In this document: one piece after another, positions 40,824-50,972 of the stretch
Layout of the letters: each line of letters starts with the position of its first letter
How positions within the stretch are numbered: the stretch's first letter is position 1
DNA from: Leishmania infantum JPCM5
Taxonomy: Eukaryota; Euglenozoa; Kinetoplastea; Trypanosomatida; Trypanosomatidae
Length of the DNA stretch: 64,000 nt
Direction: 5' to 3'
NCBI RefSeq assembly: GCF_000002875.2
Contig: NC_009418.2
Span: 480,130-544,129 of the forward strand
Notes under the pieces: model-generated
The model's database searches: none
Told to the model about the DNA's origin: nothing
The model's input: only the letters and a program-made list of their open reading frames with translations
Translations under genes and position numbers: made by a program

Positions 40824-42176
40824 TCACTTTTCATGAGGGGATGAGTATAGGTCGACCGGCTTGCGTCCCATGTGATCGCGTCGCAGCGGAATCAGGCCCT
40901 CGTCGCTTTCCCGGCCCTCCTGGAAGTTGTACTGAGGCACCGGGTAAGCCGTCTTTCCTTCCTGCGGAACCCGCTGCCACTTCGGGTAGGGGATGGAGCT
41001 GTACACCATGTCCATGTCATTGGCCTCCTCCAGCAGCGCCGGCTTCTCCGGCTCCAGCACTTGCGCCTCCTCCTCTGCGGTCGCCGGGCGCTCATCAAAG
41101 ACGGCGCGCACGCCGAAGGGAAAGTCTTTCTCATAGGCGAAGCGCCGCACGTACTTGGAGGCGCGGTCCTCTGGCGTGGTCTCTGGGTGGAACATGTCGC
41201 CTGGCAGCAGCACTGTGGCCACCTTCTCCTGCCCATGATGGAATAGCACAGGTTGCACCGTGCGCGGCGCATCGCGGTTCGTCTTCTTGGTCACATCTGC
41301 AAAGGTTGGGCACTCGTTGTGCAGTTCTGAGAGCGCAATCACGTTGGGCGTGGGCATGTTCATGATGCCGGCGTTGAAGCGTGCGAGCGCCTCCATCGGC
41401 GACACCCACACAAGCTTCTCGCCGACAGTGGAGAGTGTGTACTGAACATCCGGAATCTTATTCAGCGTCACGACGTAGCTCAAGTTCGCGAAACGGAAGG
41501 TTTCGGTAGTAGGGGTCACTATCGTGCGAAACGGCATCAGTTGCGAGAGCGTCGATTCCATAGGCAGCTCAAGCACATCCATCAGCTGCCGCATCGCCTT
41601 GGGGTACTGGTTACAGATCAGGAACCACCGCCGCGGTCCGGGAGGGCCCTCTACCTCTGCCACCACACCGCCCTCCTTTGGGATCAGCAAGAGGTTTGTC
41701 TGCGCAAAGAGCGCGCGCATTGCGGCTAGGCGATGGTGCAGGTCGGCCCACTGTGTCGTCACACCGCGCCGTCGCAGCACCTTGTCCCAGTCCTCCGACG
41801 TGTCCTCCAGGGACACGGGAAAAGACGGTAGCACAAATTGATCCTTCACGTACTGCCCCTTCGACTCACGGTACATCATCAGGACCTTGTAGTCGTTGTC
41901 CTCGCCAGCCGCGACCTTGGCGGGGTCAATGTGCTTGTTGTGACCGACAAGGATCGTTGTGGCGGCACGGCGCGTGGGGATCGGCTCTCCCAGCTTCGGC
42001 TTCTCACCGTACTCGCGGTCGGCAAACGGGACCGGCGTGGACCAGTAGTCCTTGAACTGCTCTTTGTACGGGCTCTGTTGAACGTCCAGCAGCAGGTTTC
42101 GAATACCGGGTTTCGCACGGAAGTCGGGGCTCTCACCTGAGACGTTCAGCAGCAGCCGGTGTAGCGTCCTGCGCAT
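40824..42176 (-). CDS. NUDT19-like Nudix-fold protein with degenerate active site
   Basis: 450 residues from the ATG at 42176. Upstream codons are open but begin elsewhere. The N-terminus, MRRTLHRLLLNVSG, looks like a mitochondrial presequence. The layout follows NUDT19 and related Nudix proteins: a first strand RRAATTILVG (about 72-81), YKVLMMYRESKGQYVKDQFVLPSFPVSLEDTSEDW (about 95-130), then a helix and later WVSPMEALARFNAGIMNMPTPNVIALSEL (about 277-305). In active enzymes the Nudix box contains REAFEE. Here that helix reads AAMRALFAQTNLLL, so the metal-binding Glu residues are missing and hydrolysis is unlikely. Such inactive Nudix folds occur in mitochondrial ribosomal proteins (mL46-like) and RNA-processing factors of trypanosomes, which would suit the presequence. 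Function is not known. Confidence 0.75.
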   Translation of the reverse strand: MRRTLHRLLLNVSGESPDFRAKPGIRNLLLDVQQSPYKEQFKDYWSTPVPFADREYGEKPKLGEPIPTRRAATTILVGHNKHIDPAKVAAGEDNDYKVLMMYRESKGQYVKDQFVLPSFPVSLEDTSEDWDKVLRRRGVTTQWADLHHRLAAMRALFAQTNLLLIPKEGGVVAEVEGPPGPRRWFLICNQYPKAMRQLMDVLELPMESTLSQLMPFRTIVTPTTETFRFANLSYVVTLNKIPDVQYTLSTVGEKLVWVSPMEALARFNAGIMNMPTPNVIALSELHNECPTFADVTKKTNRDAPRTVQPVLFHHGQEKVATVLLPGDMFHPETTPEDRASKYVRRFAYEKDFPFGVRAVFDERPATAEEEAQVLEPEKPALLEEANDMDMVYSSIPYPKWQRVPQEGKTAYPVPQYNFQEGRESDEGLIPLRRDHMGRKPVDLYSSPHEK

Positions 42177-42178
42177 GA

Positions 42179-42265
42179 CTGCGATGAGGTGCCACGCACG
42201 GAGCGGGAGATGCCGGAGGGCGCAGGGGGGAGAATGGTAAGGGCAAGAGAAAGTGGTGAGGGAAA
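42179..42265 (-). promoter_or_regulatory. Predicted acceptor for Nudix-like gene, next to ATG
   Basis: A C/T-rich tract lies on the minus strand at about 42225-42265. The first AG after it is at 42179-42180, only two bases before the ATG at 42176. A 5' UTR of about two bases would result. Confidence 0.35.
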
Positions 42266-42554
42266 CATGCGCGCACGCACGCGCTCCCGTATGTTTAGAG
42301 GCGGTCAAAAAAAAGAAGACAAACACGAAAAGAAGAAAGACGGCCAAAACCGCAGCCGATGCCCCCTATCCGAAAAACAGAAAGGGGACGCGCAGGCGTA
42401 GTCTCAGCGTGTTCGCTGCAAAGTGCCGGTGTGCCGCGTGTACGCGGCTGTCTGTGTGAGCCGAGGACGTGATGCCAAGGAGCGGTGAAAGAGTAATAGA
42501 GATATGAATCAGATGTCCCAGACGCCAGCCACCGTACTACTTCTCTTTGGCCTC

Positions 42555-42575
42555 TACACACACACACACACACAC
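42555..42575. repeat. (AC)10 microsatellite
   Basis: Uninterrupted AC repeat in the intergenic region. Confidence 0.9.
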
Positions 42576-44324
42576 AAGCACGCGCACGCGAATTGGCAAT
42601 AGCCGTGGCCACAGATCTGGCTATCAGCAAACTACTTCTGGACACGAAACGAACGATATGAAGGAGGGTGTGTGCACCTCAAGGCAACAGAGTGAGGGGG
42701 CGCGTTGAATTTTTGTCTCCGTCAATTCCGGAGGGTGGTGCTGGTGGTGTTGGGGAGATGTGCGCACTGACACAGGCAGACTGACAGATAGGCAGGTATG
42801 TGATTGGCACGGCGATAAGCATACATGATCTTTGTGCTTTTTTTTCTTGGCATCTGTGGAGGCTGTGAAGATGCACCACACGTGTGCGTATGTTTGTGTT
42901 GCCACGGTACTCACTTTTCTTGTCTATGCCACGACTCTTTCGAGAGGAGGAGGAGGATGGCAGGGGTGGCGCGCTGACCGAGAGGAGAGTGGCAAGCACG
43001 ACACGGGAGAAAGGAAGAGCAGACAACCCGAAAAAAAAAAGAAAGAATGAGTGCAGAAAAATCAAAAGGGCGACGACACCACACGTCAGCTCAGCGCTGC
43101 TGCTTCCCATGCAGCAGGTGCCAGGGTACACGTGAAAGGCCGCAAGGCAACAAGAGAGTATGATGCGAGCGCAGAAGATGGGCACCAACACAAGTACTGT
43201 GCACCTGCACGTCCTTCTGCTTGCCGGGCTTTGAGCCACGTCCGCCGTTAAGAGAGGATCCCATACGCATGCAGTCCGGAGGAGGTTTGTGTGCGTGTGT
43301 GTGTGCGGCGCAGAGGCAGCAATCCAAAATGCATCATTGCGGGCACTCTGCGCCAGCCGCTACTTCAGTGCTTTTCTTTGCGGTTTTGCGACGTATGGTT
43401 ATGCACGACACTTGCATGAGTCGTGACGGGCGAGGCAAGGAGCGACAGGCGAGACACGACTCAAGAACGGGTTACCATGTTGAAACAAAAACAGAAAAAC
43501 AGAGGAAACAGTGGAGGGCAAAGACGCGGTGAGGGGTGTTGGAGGAGATAGACAGAGAATGCTGAACATGCGTCCTGGGCCCCACAACCACACCCACAAA
43601 CAGAGAGAAAAACAGACAGAATTGGTTGGCATACAGGAAGCGCCAAAACAGCCGTTCTAAAAAGAAGCCGAAAAGAGGGGGTAGGAGAAGGATGAGAATG
43701 AGCGGCTGCCCATGGGGTCGGCTCCCTTTGGAAGTTTCCCTTGTGCCACGTACCCAGGGAGTGGAGCGATCGCACACCGACACACACACACACACACGAA
43801 ACTTTCTCGCTGGCAAAGCACTGTCACCCGACCCACCCCTCGCGTATGTTCCTGACGTAAATCTTGCGCATCTCCATCGCTTCTCGTGTGCTTGCCTCCT
43901 CCCCTCTTCTCTTTCCCTTTTTTTTTGCTTCTCCCAAGCACACTCCACCTCGTTCCGGTCGGCATGCCTTTACTGGTGCACTGTACTTCCTTTGGCGAAG
44001 CATGCGGCCTCTTCGTCTTTCTTTGTTGTTCCCGGCAGCGCCATCCCGCCCTTCTCCATTTACTAGAACACGAATACAAAACAAGAAAACGGCTGAACGT
44101 TCCTACACACACACACACGGACGGGCACCGCACAACTGGTACCCCAGAGAGAGGGCGCGGCTCTGGTTATAGAGCAGACTGGAAGAGGAGCGCTGCGCTG
44201 CCGCGAGGCTTCGCTGTGTAGCCGCCCCTCCCTTTTGATCTCTCGTTCGTGCTCAGTGTCACGCAGTTTTGGAGCTGCGTTGTGCCTCTGCATCACCGCC
44301 CTCTCTCACCCATCCACGCCAGCT

Positions 44325-44864
44325 CTAGTAGTCGCGATCGAAGCGCGAGCGCGAGAGAGCGGAGCGGCGGTCGCGGTTGCGGTTACGCTCGTTCCGCTCC
44401 GCGCCGGAGATGCGGCGGCGGCGCGGGGCCGACTTGACACCGCGGCGGTCATTGTTGTCGCGGTCGCGACCGCGTCCAAAGCCACCATTGCCGTTGTCAC
44501 CACCAAGGGCTCCACGGCGGCGACGGCCCTCGCGGTCGGCAAGACGGCGGCGGCTGGCGCCAAAGCTGCCACTGCCGGCGCTCACTGTGTTGCCAGCGCG
44601 ACGGCGTCCGCCGTCAGTGCGAAAGCGGCGACGCCCGCTCTCGGGCTTGTTACCTCCAGAGCGGTCGCCGCTGCCGCGAGAGCGACTGCCACTGGCGCTT
44701 TTGTTATTGTTATGCCGCTGACGCTGGCTGCTGTTGCCTTGGCGGCTGACACTCTTCTTGTCATTGCTGCCACCAGACTGGCTGCCGCGGTGACGGCGGC
44801 GGAGCTCCTTGTCGATCTTCTGCTCCTTGATGATCTCGGAAAGCGGGCGGTCAGCGATCTCCAT
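44325..44864 (-). CDS. Arg/Gly-rich protein with UAP56-binding-like N-terminus
   Basis: 179 residues from the ATG at 44864; upstream codons start with TTG. The protein is mostly Arg, Gly, Ser and Asn with RS, RG and RR pairs, which suggests RNA binding and disorder. The N-terminus MEIADRPLSEIIKEQKID resembles the UAP56-binding motif of mRNA export adaptors such as ALY/REF and UIF (consensus around LDDIIK). No RRM is present, so it would be an adaptor of the RRM-less type (UIF-like), but the motif is short and could arise by chance. The 5' end has an excellent splice acceptor 106 bases upstream. No membrane segment. The antisense strand also has a long frame of Ala repeats, which is a shadow. 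Confidence 0.8.
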   Translation of the reverse strand: MEIADRPLSEIIKEQKIDKELRRRHRGSQSGGSNDKKSVSRQGNSSQRQRHNNNKSASGSRSRGSGDRSGGNKPESGRRRFRTDGGRRRAGNTVSAGSGSFGASRRRLADREGRRRRGALGGDNGNGGFGRGRDRDNNDRRGVKSAPRRRRISGAERNERNRNRDRRSALSRSRFDRDY

Positions 44865-46556
44865 GATGGCGGTGAGTGGAGGCCGAGGAAAAGGTTGCGT
44901 GGAATGCAAAGCGAGGGACCAGCGGCAGACCTCAGGAGAGGCGGCGGCGTACAGCGCTCCGGTGCCGGGCTGGGGGGGGGGAGGGAGGGAGGGAGGGAGG
45001 GAGGGGGGGTAGAAGATCTATGGCTATCACAAGGCGAGCAGAACAGAATGCAAAGGGAACGCCAGACGCATACCGACGAAAACGAGCACGTGACACAGAG
45101 ACAGCGCGTTATCCACGGCAAACACGGACGCAGACTGAGAGGAAAGGAGAGTGACTTACAACCGGTAGAGCACCGCGGTGCGAGGAGGCTGACAGGGAAC
45201 ACGGCAGAAGAGTGAGGGAGAAAAGAGGTAGAGGCGGAGTGGGGGGGGGGGAGGGCTTAGAAGCTTGAACCATGCAGAGAAAAAAAAAACCTCTGCCACT
45301 CCGCGCGATGTCGAGCGTGTGGGTGCATGCATGTTTGCATGTTGTACGCAGCAGCGGTAACGGCCGTGCCGTCGCGTGCAAAGCCAGATAGGGAGGGGAG
45401 GGGGAAGGACCGAAAAGTGAGGCGTTGTATAAGTGTTCAGGCAGTGGACGCAGAGTCGAACCGCGATAGCAAAAGAGGCCCGGCACGTCTACGTAGAAGC
45501 AGCCGAGATTCGACGGTGGCGACGCGATGGTGCACAAAGGTGCTCGAGGACGCGTTCGGCAGGACAGCGGCGATCGTTGCAACTGGGGGAAGGATGCCAC
45601 AAAGGTACTGAGGGGCGAAAGAGTCGCAGACTCGATATCGCCTCTCCATCTCTTCTCGTATCTAGCTTCGTATTCGACTTTGAAGTTGGTCCTTGAAAGA
45701 AAAGTTGCTCAGGGTGGTTGTCTGCCAAGCTGGAAACGGCGTCCGCGCCGTTTCCCAAGCTTGCATCTCTTCCCTGCGCTCCCCCGGCCTCACTCCTACA
45801 ACTCACACGTTTCGCGTGCAGCGCTCGCACCGCCAAGGCTCCTGCGAGGCGCGGCGATGGCGCACGCGAGCGAGGGAGAGAAGTGGATACGGGGGACGAC
45901 AGTGAGGGCCTATGCGAACGTGTAATCAAAGACGGAGGAGAAGCATCAATCCCTCACCCCTCCTACAGGCGTCAGGAGACACGGGAACACACCCCTGATC
46001 GAGAGGGGAAGCAATTGCACAAACAGCGAGCAAGCTCCCCCCTCCCTCCTACAACATAAAGAAGAATGGAAGCCAGAAGCCGAAGAAAAGCGCTGCGACA
46101 TGAAGAAAAAGGGAGAGAGACGCACCGAAAAACCCGACCTGATGCGCGGTGCTCAAACGATTCCGCTGCTTACGTCTTTCACGCCGATACAACAACATGG
46201 TGTTCAGGCACCCCCACCCTCTCCCTCGCCTACGTTTCACAAGCAAGTGGGTACAGGCGCGCATGAATGAAGCACAGCAGCACAGATACATAACGAAGCA
46301 TATTCGAAGAAAAAAAAAGGATGTGTTTCGAAACCGCTCAGAGAGGAAACAGAAGACGCGCGATGGCGGACCATGCTGGGGGGGGGGGGCGGTACTTCAC
46401 CCCGAACGCAGAAGGAAGCAAAGACGGCGCAACAGGGCGAGATGAACGATGATGTTCTCCAACCATGACGATCAGCGAAGAAATAGGCGCGGTGCCGGCA
46501 GAAGCGAAGCACCCGAGTACAAGAGTAAGCAAGGACCTTCGTTTCCTATCCATTCT
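44865..46556. other. Intergenic between coiled-coil gene and RG-rich gene
   Basis: Mostly the 3' UTR of the coiled-coil gene and spacer. It contains the G-tract (44972-45009), G-runs at 45241-45254 and 46380-46390, and an A-run at 46309-46318. No gene supported. Confidence 0.5.
44970..45009 (-). promoter_or_regulatory. Strong polypyrimidine tract and acceptor for RG-rich gene
   Basis: On the minus strand an uninterrupted run of C with single T spacers (CCCT repeats) spans 44972-45009. It is followed directly by AG at 44970-44971, giving a 5' UTR of about 105 bases. On the plus strand the same tract can form a G-quadruplex. Confidence 0.6.
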
Positions 46557-47094
46557 CTCACATGTAGCATGCGCTCAACGCCACTCCACCCGGCCCCGCC
46601 CCCTGGCCGGTCACAGGCCACGCCTGGTGGTGCAAAACAGCCCTGGACACACGCGCCGCAGCAATGCGCCGACTCGGTCACCGTAGAGCACCGCCCCCGC
46701 ATCGCAGGTCGCCTCACAGCGGCTCCCATCATGCCGGCCGCCACCCCTGGTGCATCTCCCGCGGGGTGACACTCAGGCTCCCCGCACCAGCAGGCAGTGC
46801 GAGGGCCGGGGGGGGTGAGATACGTTCGAATCGCACGGACACGATGCCCATCACATGGATGGCACAAGCGTGTGCACGGCCGCAGGTCGCTCCGACGCAA
46901 CGCCGATCCAGGACATGGCCGCCGACATCGGTAGCCATACATCGCCCTGGCCATCCCTACGTCGTAGGCGCTTGACCCTGTCACCACCAGAGGTGGCTGG
47001 GCATTTAGCAGGGGTTAGCGGAGGCTTGGCTTCCCCACGCACAGAGATTGGGGGCACGCTGGACCCTGTGATACCACGCACTGACGTATGCCCC
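46557..47094. repeat. SIDER2-like retroposon, copy A (538 bases)
   Basis: This block matches 50973-51510 at a constant offset of 4,416 bases; I found one difference (47063 A versus 51479 G) and no indel. It lies in the 3' UTR region of the coiled-coil gene on the minus strand. Position in 3' UTRs, size and content fit the SIDER2 family of degenerate retroposons, known to affect mRNA stability in Leishmania. In this copy similarity to the family probably continues to about 47260, since 47160-47260 also matches 1219-1330. Short open frames within it are not genes. Confidence 0.75.
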
Positions 47095-47260
47095 ACCAAT
47101 ACCACCGGCAAGAGGTGCAATTTCATTTTTGCCTTCAACGCCTGCAGTCCACCACGCACAAGCCGACAGATGCACGCGTACAGCCACGGCGCCCCTACGC
47201 CCAGTGGCGCGGCGGCCACATCCGCGTGGTCGAGGACGAGCCGTCCTGCCGCTGCACCAG
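47095..47260. repeat. Rightward continuation of SIDER-like element
   Basis: Not shared with the second copy, but bases 47160-47260 resemble 1219-1330. The longer element therefore measures about 700 bases, and the other copy is cut off at 51510. Confidence 0.45.
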
Positions 47261-47541
47261 AATGCGGATTACCCAGGAGAGTAAGCGTCTTACAGGCCTC
47301 TTTAAGTAAAATGGGTTGTGAACGAGGCGGAAAAGACAAACATAATACAACAGAACGTGCGCCCCACCACACGTGCAGACCTGCAGGCACTCGATAGGGA
47401 GCACATCATCATTTCTGCCACGTGGTCGCAACAACCACGGAAAAAGAAAACCTGTAGCGATCGTGTGGCCCCCTCTTCTCTCCCTCTCCGCTGCGATCTA
47501 TGGGCACAGAAGCAAGCAAAGACAGATGGCCTTCCCTCGCC

Positions 47542-49539
47542 TCAGTTTAGCTGCAGTGTCGCCTGGCATATTTCGCACTGACGGTTGGTGCCCTGCTGCT
47601 CAAACGTGCATGCGGGACACTGCACCCTGGTATTCCGGTTACGATCCGGTTCATTACCGGAGACACGCGGCGCCCAAGGCGGTTGTGCGCCTGGCTTGTT
47701 TTGAGGAGCGTCGGAGGGGTACCTGTACGGGTCTGCGTACCCCGCCGCCATCATCGTAGCTGTTCGCTGCGCATTGGGCGCCGGTGCTGCGGTCGGCCGT
47801 GCCGGCGCGTTCGACCACAGGTCTCCTGTGTAGGACTGCGGTGGGTGTTTCGGCTCTCTTTGCTGGGGCGGTTGCTGATAAGGAGAGGCAGCAGGAGGTC
47901 GCTGGTACACAGGCATCTGCTGCGAAGGCATTGGGGCACAGTTTACTGTAGGGTGCATCATAGGTGGGGTTCTGGAATCCTGATGTAGTGTATTGTAGCT
48001 AGTGTTTAACGGATCAGGGTACGCAGGCCCTCGAACTTCTTCTATCTTCATCACAGGAGGACTGCTGCCAAGGAACTGGTAGTTGCCACGCTCGTTTTCC
48101 GGCGACGCAGAGGGCTTCACGCCGCCGGTGAGTGCAGCAGGAGCAGTCGAGGAGCCCGCATCACCCGCTGAGGGCTCACTTGTACCGCCACCTCCGCTCG
48201 TGTTCGGCATGTTACTGCGATCCCGCTGGAAACCCTCAACGGCCAGTTCCTGCAGCTGCTTCATCAATGACGCATTCTCGTTTTTCACCCGCTTCAGCTC
48301 CTGCCCCAGCTTGCGCTCCCTCTCCTCTGACTCGATATCCTTGATCAACAGTAGCGTGCGGTTCTCCTGGACTGTCTCCTCCTGGAAGTCGAGCATCTCC
48401 TCCAGCAGTCTCTCGATATCCTTCTTGTTCAGCTCATCGTTCGACAGCAGCTCTGCCATGCGGCGCTGCATCGTTGTGCGGGCATCGTTGCGGCAATTGA
48501 GCATGCTCACCCGCTCCTTCATCAACTGAATGCCTTGACTTGACGTGTCCTTTGGCCTCGTTGTCGCCCGGCTCTCTTGCTGCATCAGCGCCAAGCGGGA
48601 GATGAGGGAAGTGTTTTGATCTACCTGTTCGCGCAGCCGCCGTTCCATCCCCTCAGTCGCGTGCATCACCATCTTCTCGACATGCGCCTTGACCTCTGGC
48701 GCATTTAAGTCGATACGCTGGCTCTCCATGGTCGCGGATACTTGCTGTTTCTGAAGAAGGTCCGCGTTCGCCTCGCGCAGCTGGGAGCATTCCGCCTTCA
48801 GCACCTCCATTTTGGCTTGAAGGTCGATCAGCTGCTGCTGCGCTCTGGCCTCCGTCTCGCGACACTCCTTGATTTCCTGCTGCTGCGAGCTTACTTTCCT
48901 TTCCCAAAGAGCATACTTGGCCACTGCGTCCTCCTTCGCCGACAACAGCTGCTCCTCAGCCTCCCTCCGCTGATTCTGTAGCTCTATGGCCTCCTGCGTT
49001 GATTTCAGCCGCAGTGTCTCCATTTCCGCTTTCACCTGGTTCAGCTGCGACTGCAAGCGTTCCTTCTCCGCGGCCGCTGCGCTGATTTTCTTCGCCTCCT
49101 CGGATGCTAAACTCGCCCGCTGAGTTGCCTCCTTCAGCGCCTCCTCGCTCTGCATCAGCTCAGCCGTGAGATGTGCGATGCGCTCCTCTTTTTCGCGCGT
49201 TGTGTCCTTCATCTCCGCCAGTTCCGTGCGCTGTTCTTGAACTTGTGTGAGCAGCTCATGCAGCGACTCGTTAATGTTAGAGAAGCGGTCATTTGAGGCG
49301 CGGTGAAGGTCTAGCTGGTTCGCCTTCTCGGTCAGCTGCACGCGCAGCTTCGCAACCTCAGCTTTGAGGCTTTCATTCTCGCAGCGGAGGTCGTCCAGCT
49401 GGAGCAGCCCGGTGCTTTCGAGCTTTTCACGCAGCGACTCTAGCTCGATCTTGAGCGCCTCGTTTTCGTAGACCACCTGCGAGATGAACGACGAATCAGC
49501 TGCGTCGCGGTTAAGCAAGGAGCTCGTCGGCGTTTGCAT
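47542..49539 (-). CDS. Coiled-coil protein with C-terminal RanBP2-type zinc finger
   Basis: 665 residues. Residues about 20-440 are nearly continuous heptad coiled coil rich in Glu, Gln, Leu and Lys, with hardly any Pro, so an extended dimeric rod is likely. Residues about 450-630 are disordered and Pro/Gln/Ser/Gly-rich. The last 30 residues contain CPAC and CEIC spaced by ten residues, the RanBP2 zinc-finger spacing C-x2-C-x10-C-x2-C; the usual Trp is Val and the usual Asn is Gln. Such fingers bind ubiquitin or single-stranded RNA. The combination suggests a scaffold or cargo adaptor, but no orthologue is recognised. The gene is bracketed by the two near-identical retroposon copies (46557-47094 and 50973-51510). 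The ATG at 49539 is preceded by a good splice acceptor. Confidence 0.88.
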   Translation of the reverse strand: MQTPTSSLLNRDAADSSFISQVVYENEALKIELESLREKLESTGLLQLDDLRCENESLKAEVAKLRVQLTEKANQLDLHRASNDRFSNINESLHELLTQVQEQRTELAEMKDTTREKEERIAHLTAELMQSEEALKEATQRASLASEEAKKISAAAAEKERLQSQLNQVKAEMETLRLKSTQEAIELQNQRREAEEQLLSAKEDAVAKYALWERKVSSQQQEIKECRETEARAQQQLIDLQAKMEVLKAECSQLREANADLLQKQQVSATMESQRIDLNAPEVKAHVEKMVMHATEGMERRLREQVDQNTSLISRLALMQQESRATTRPKDTSSQGIQLMKERVSMLNCRNDARTTMQRRMAELLSNDELNKKDIERLLEEMLDFQEETVQENRTLLLIKDIESEERERKLGQELKRVKNENASLMKQLQELAVEGFQRDRSNMPNTSGGGGTSEPSAGDAGSSTAPAALTGGVKPSASPENERGNYQFLGSSPPVMKIEEVRGPAYPDPLNTSYNTLHQDSRTPPMMHPTVNCAPMPSQQMPVYQRPPAASPYQQPPQQREPKHPPQSYTGDLWSNAPARPTAAPAPNAQRTATMMAAGYADPYRYPSDAPQNKPGAQPPWAPRVSGNEPDRNRNTRVQCPACTFEQQGTNRQCEICQATLQLN

Positions 49540-50972
49540 GGCTACGTCCGTCGCTCACGCGCCTGCGTATTCGTGAGCGCGACGATGCCAGCTGGAGGTG
49601 GGGAAGGGTGAAGGAGCGCTCTTGAATGATCGTAAGCGCGCCACTCGCGTTCGACTTGGAAGCAGTGGCGTGGGTAGCGCGGTGAGGGGGAGAGCGGAAG
49701 TATGAAATCTCTCAATACTAGAGGGGATGAGCAAAGGCGGAGGGAGCACGCGCAAGCAGAACAACAGCAACAGAAAAATATATATGAGCGACAGAGAGTC
49801 AGATACTGAAGATACCGGCATGAGAAGTCAATGCCAGTGTGCAATGCCGGACAGCGTAGGTGGCGACGGTGTGTGCAGTCGCCGCCTGAGGCGTGTATGC
49901 GCCACTGTCTGCAAAGGAGCAGGAGCCACACCTGGCGGAGTAAACGAAGCGGAGGGGGAGGGGAGGTGAAAAGGGGTATCGGCTGAGGGGGGCGAGGCCT
50001 ATGGAGAGACACGCGCCGGTTCACACGCTTCAATCTTTCCACGATGCTGAATCAGATTCCGCCCCGCGTATGTGACGTTGTGTGTGTGTGTGTGTCTGCG
50101 ATGGCGCAGGAGAGAGGGAGGGTGATGAAGAAAGGCAGAACGACAAGAGTTCGATGAAGCCAAGCTTCGAAACACGCCACAGTAACATGTAAATGCAAAC
50201 GAAAAGAAAGAAGCTCGATGGCGTACGCAGGACCTTTTGGTTGCGTGAAGGCCACAGCCGTAGAGTGAGGTGGGGAGCTGTGGTTGGGGGGAGGGGGGCT
50301 GTGGCAGTAATCAATGCAACGGGAGAATCAATAATAATAACGAAAAGCGCAAAAAGTAAAAGCAGACAGCTACTCCAGGAGGGATGGGAGGCGGTGGTGG
50401 TGGCGGGTCAGCCGTTGAAACAGCGGCAGCAGCAGGAAGATTCAGTGGGAAGGATGCAAGAGGACGCGGCAGAGAAATGTGACGTGAAAGGGAGAAGGAG
50501 GGAAGGTGGCAAGATCGTCACGTGGGGGAGACGGAGGCAAGGGGACTAGCAAGGGATATGCTTCGCGCCAACGGGATCGACAGCCATTCAAACAGTCATA
50601 TGTGGACGGCTTCCTTGCCGTTCGCACCCGTTCCTCTTTGAAGGGGGTTTGCAGCGGTGGACGATTGCGCACACGCGGCCTCGTCTTGGCGCATGGAGGC
50701 AGTGAAGAGCGAAAGAGAAGGCGCTGTAGGGCGCCTGCGTAAGTGCACACAACGACATCTTGCTCTCTGTTCTTTGCTCGACGACAGCTCCACACTGACC
50801 TCTCGCGCTGCAGCCCTTCGCGCCTCTCCGCCATGACTGGACTGCGCGCTGTTTCGAAGGTCGAAGACTGCAAGTGGGCCCGGAGTGCTTTCGCCCGCTT
50901 TGTGGGCTCTTTCTAGAATAAGGAGAGCACGAGACATAAGCCCCTTTTCTTTTCTCTCAACGTGCCCATTCG
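49540..50972. other. Intergenic upstream of coiled-coil gene
   Basis: No gene. It includes the coiled-coil gene splice signal (49592-49616), (GT)n at 50080-50096 and purine-rich stretches at 50485-50545. Confidence 0.5.
49592..49616 (-). promoter_or_regulatory. Predicted spliced-leader acceptor for coiled-coil gene
   Basis: C/T-rich tract on the minus strand (49595-49616) followed by AG at 49592-49593. The 5' UTR would be about 52 bases. Confidence 0.45.

Larger units (their letters stand above)
42177..44324. other. Long intergenic region
   Basis: About 2.1 kb without a supported gene. It contains the splice signal for the Nudix gene (42179-42265), an A-rich run at 42305-42345, (AC)n at 42555-42575, a T-run at 42838-42846 and an A-run at 43031-43041. 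Open frames on both strands are low-complexity. Confidence 0.5.

Noticed and set aside
44235..45215. 326-codon plus-strand frame rich in Ala and Val
   Set aside because: Antisense to the Arg/Gly-rich gene; the repeats come from its biased codons.
46815..46835. GTTCGAATC, like a tRNA B box (also at 51233-51250)
   Set aside because: No flanking acceptor, D or anticodon stems pair, and the sequence belongs to the repeated retroposon.
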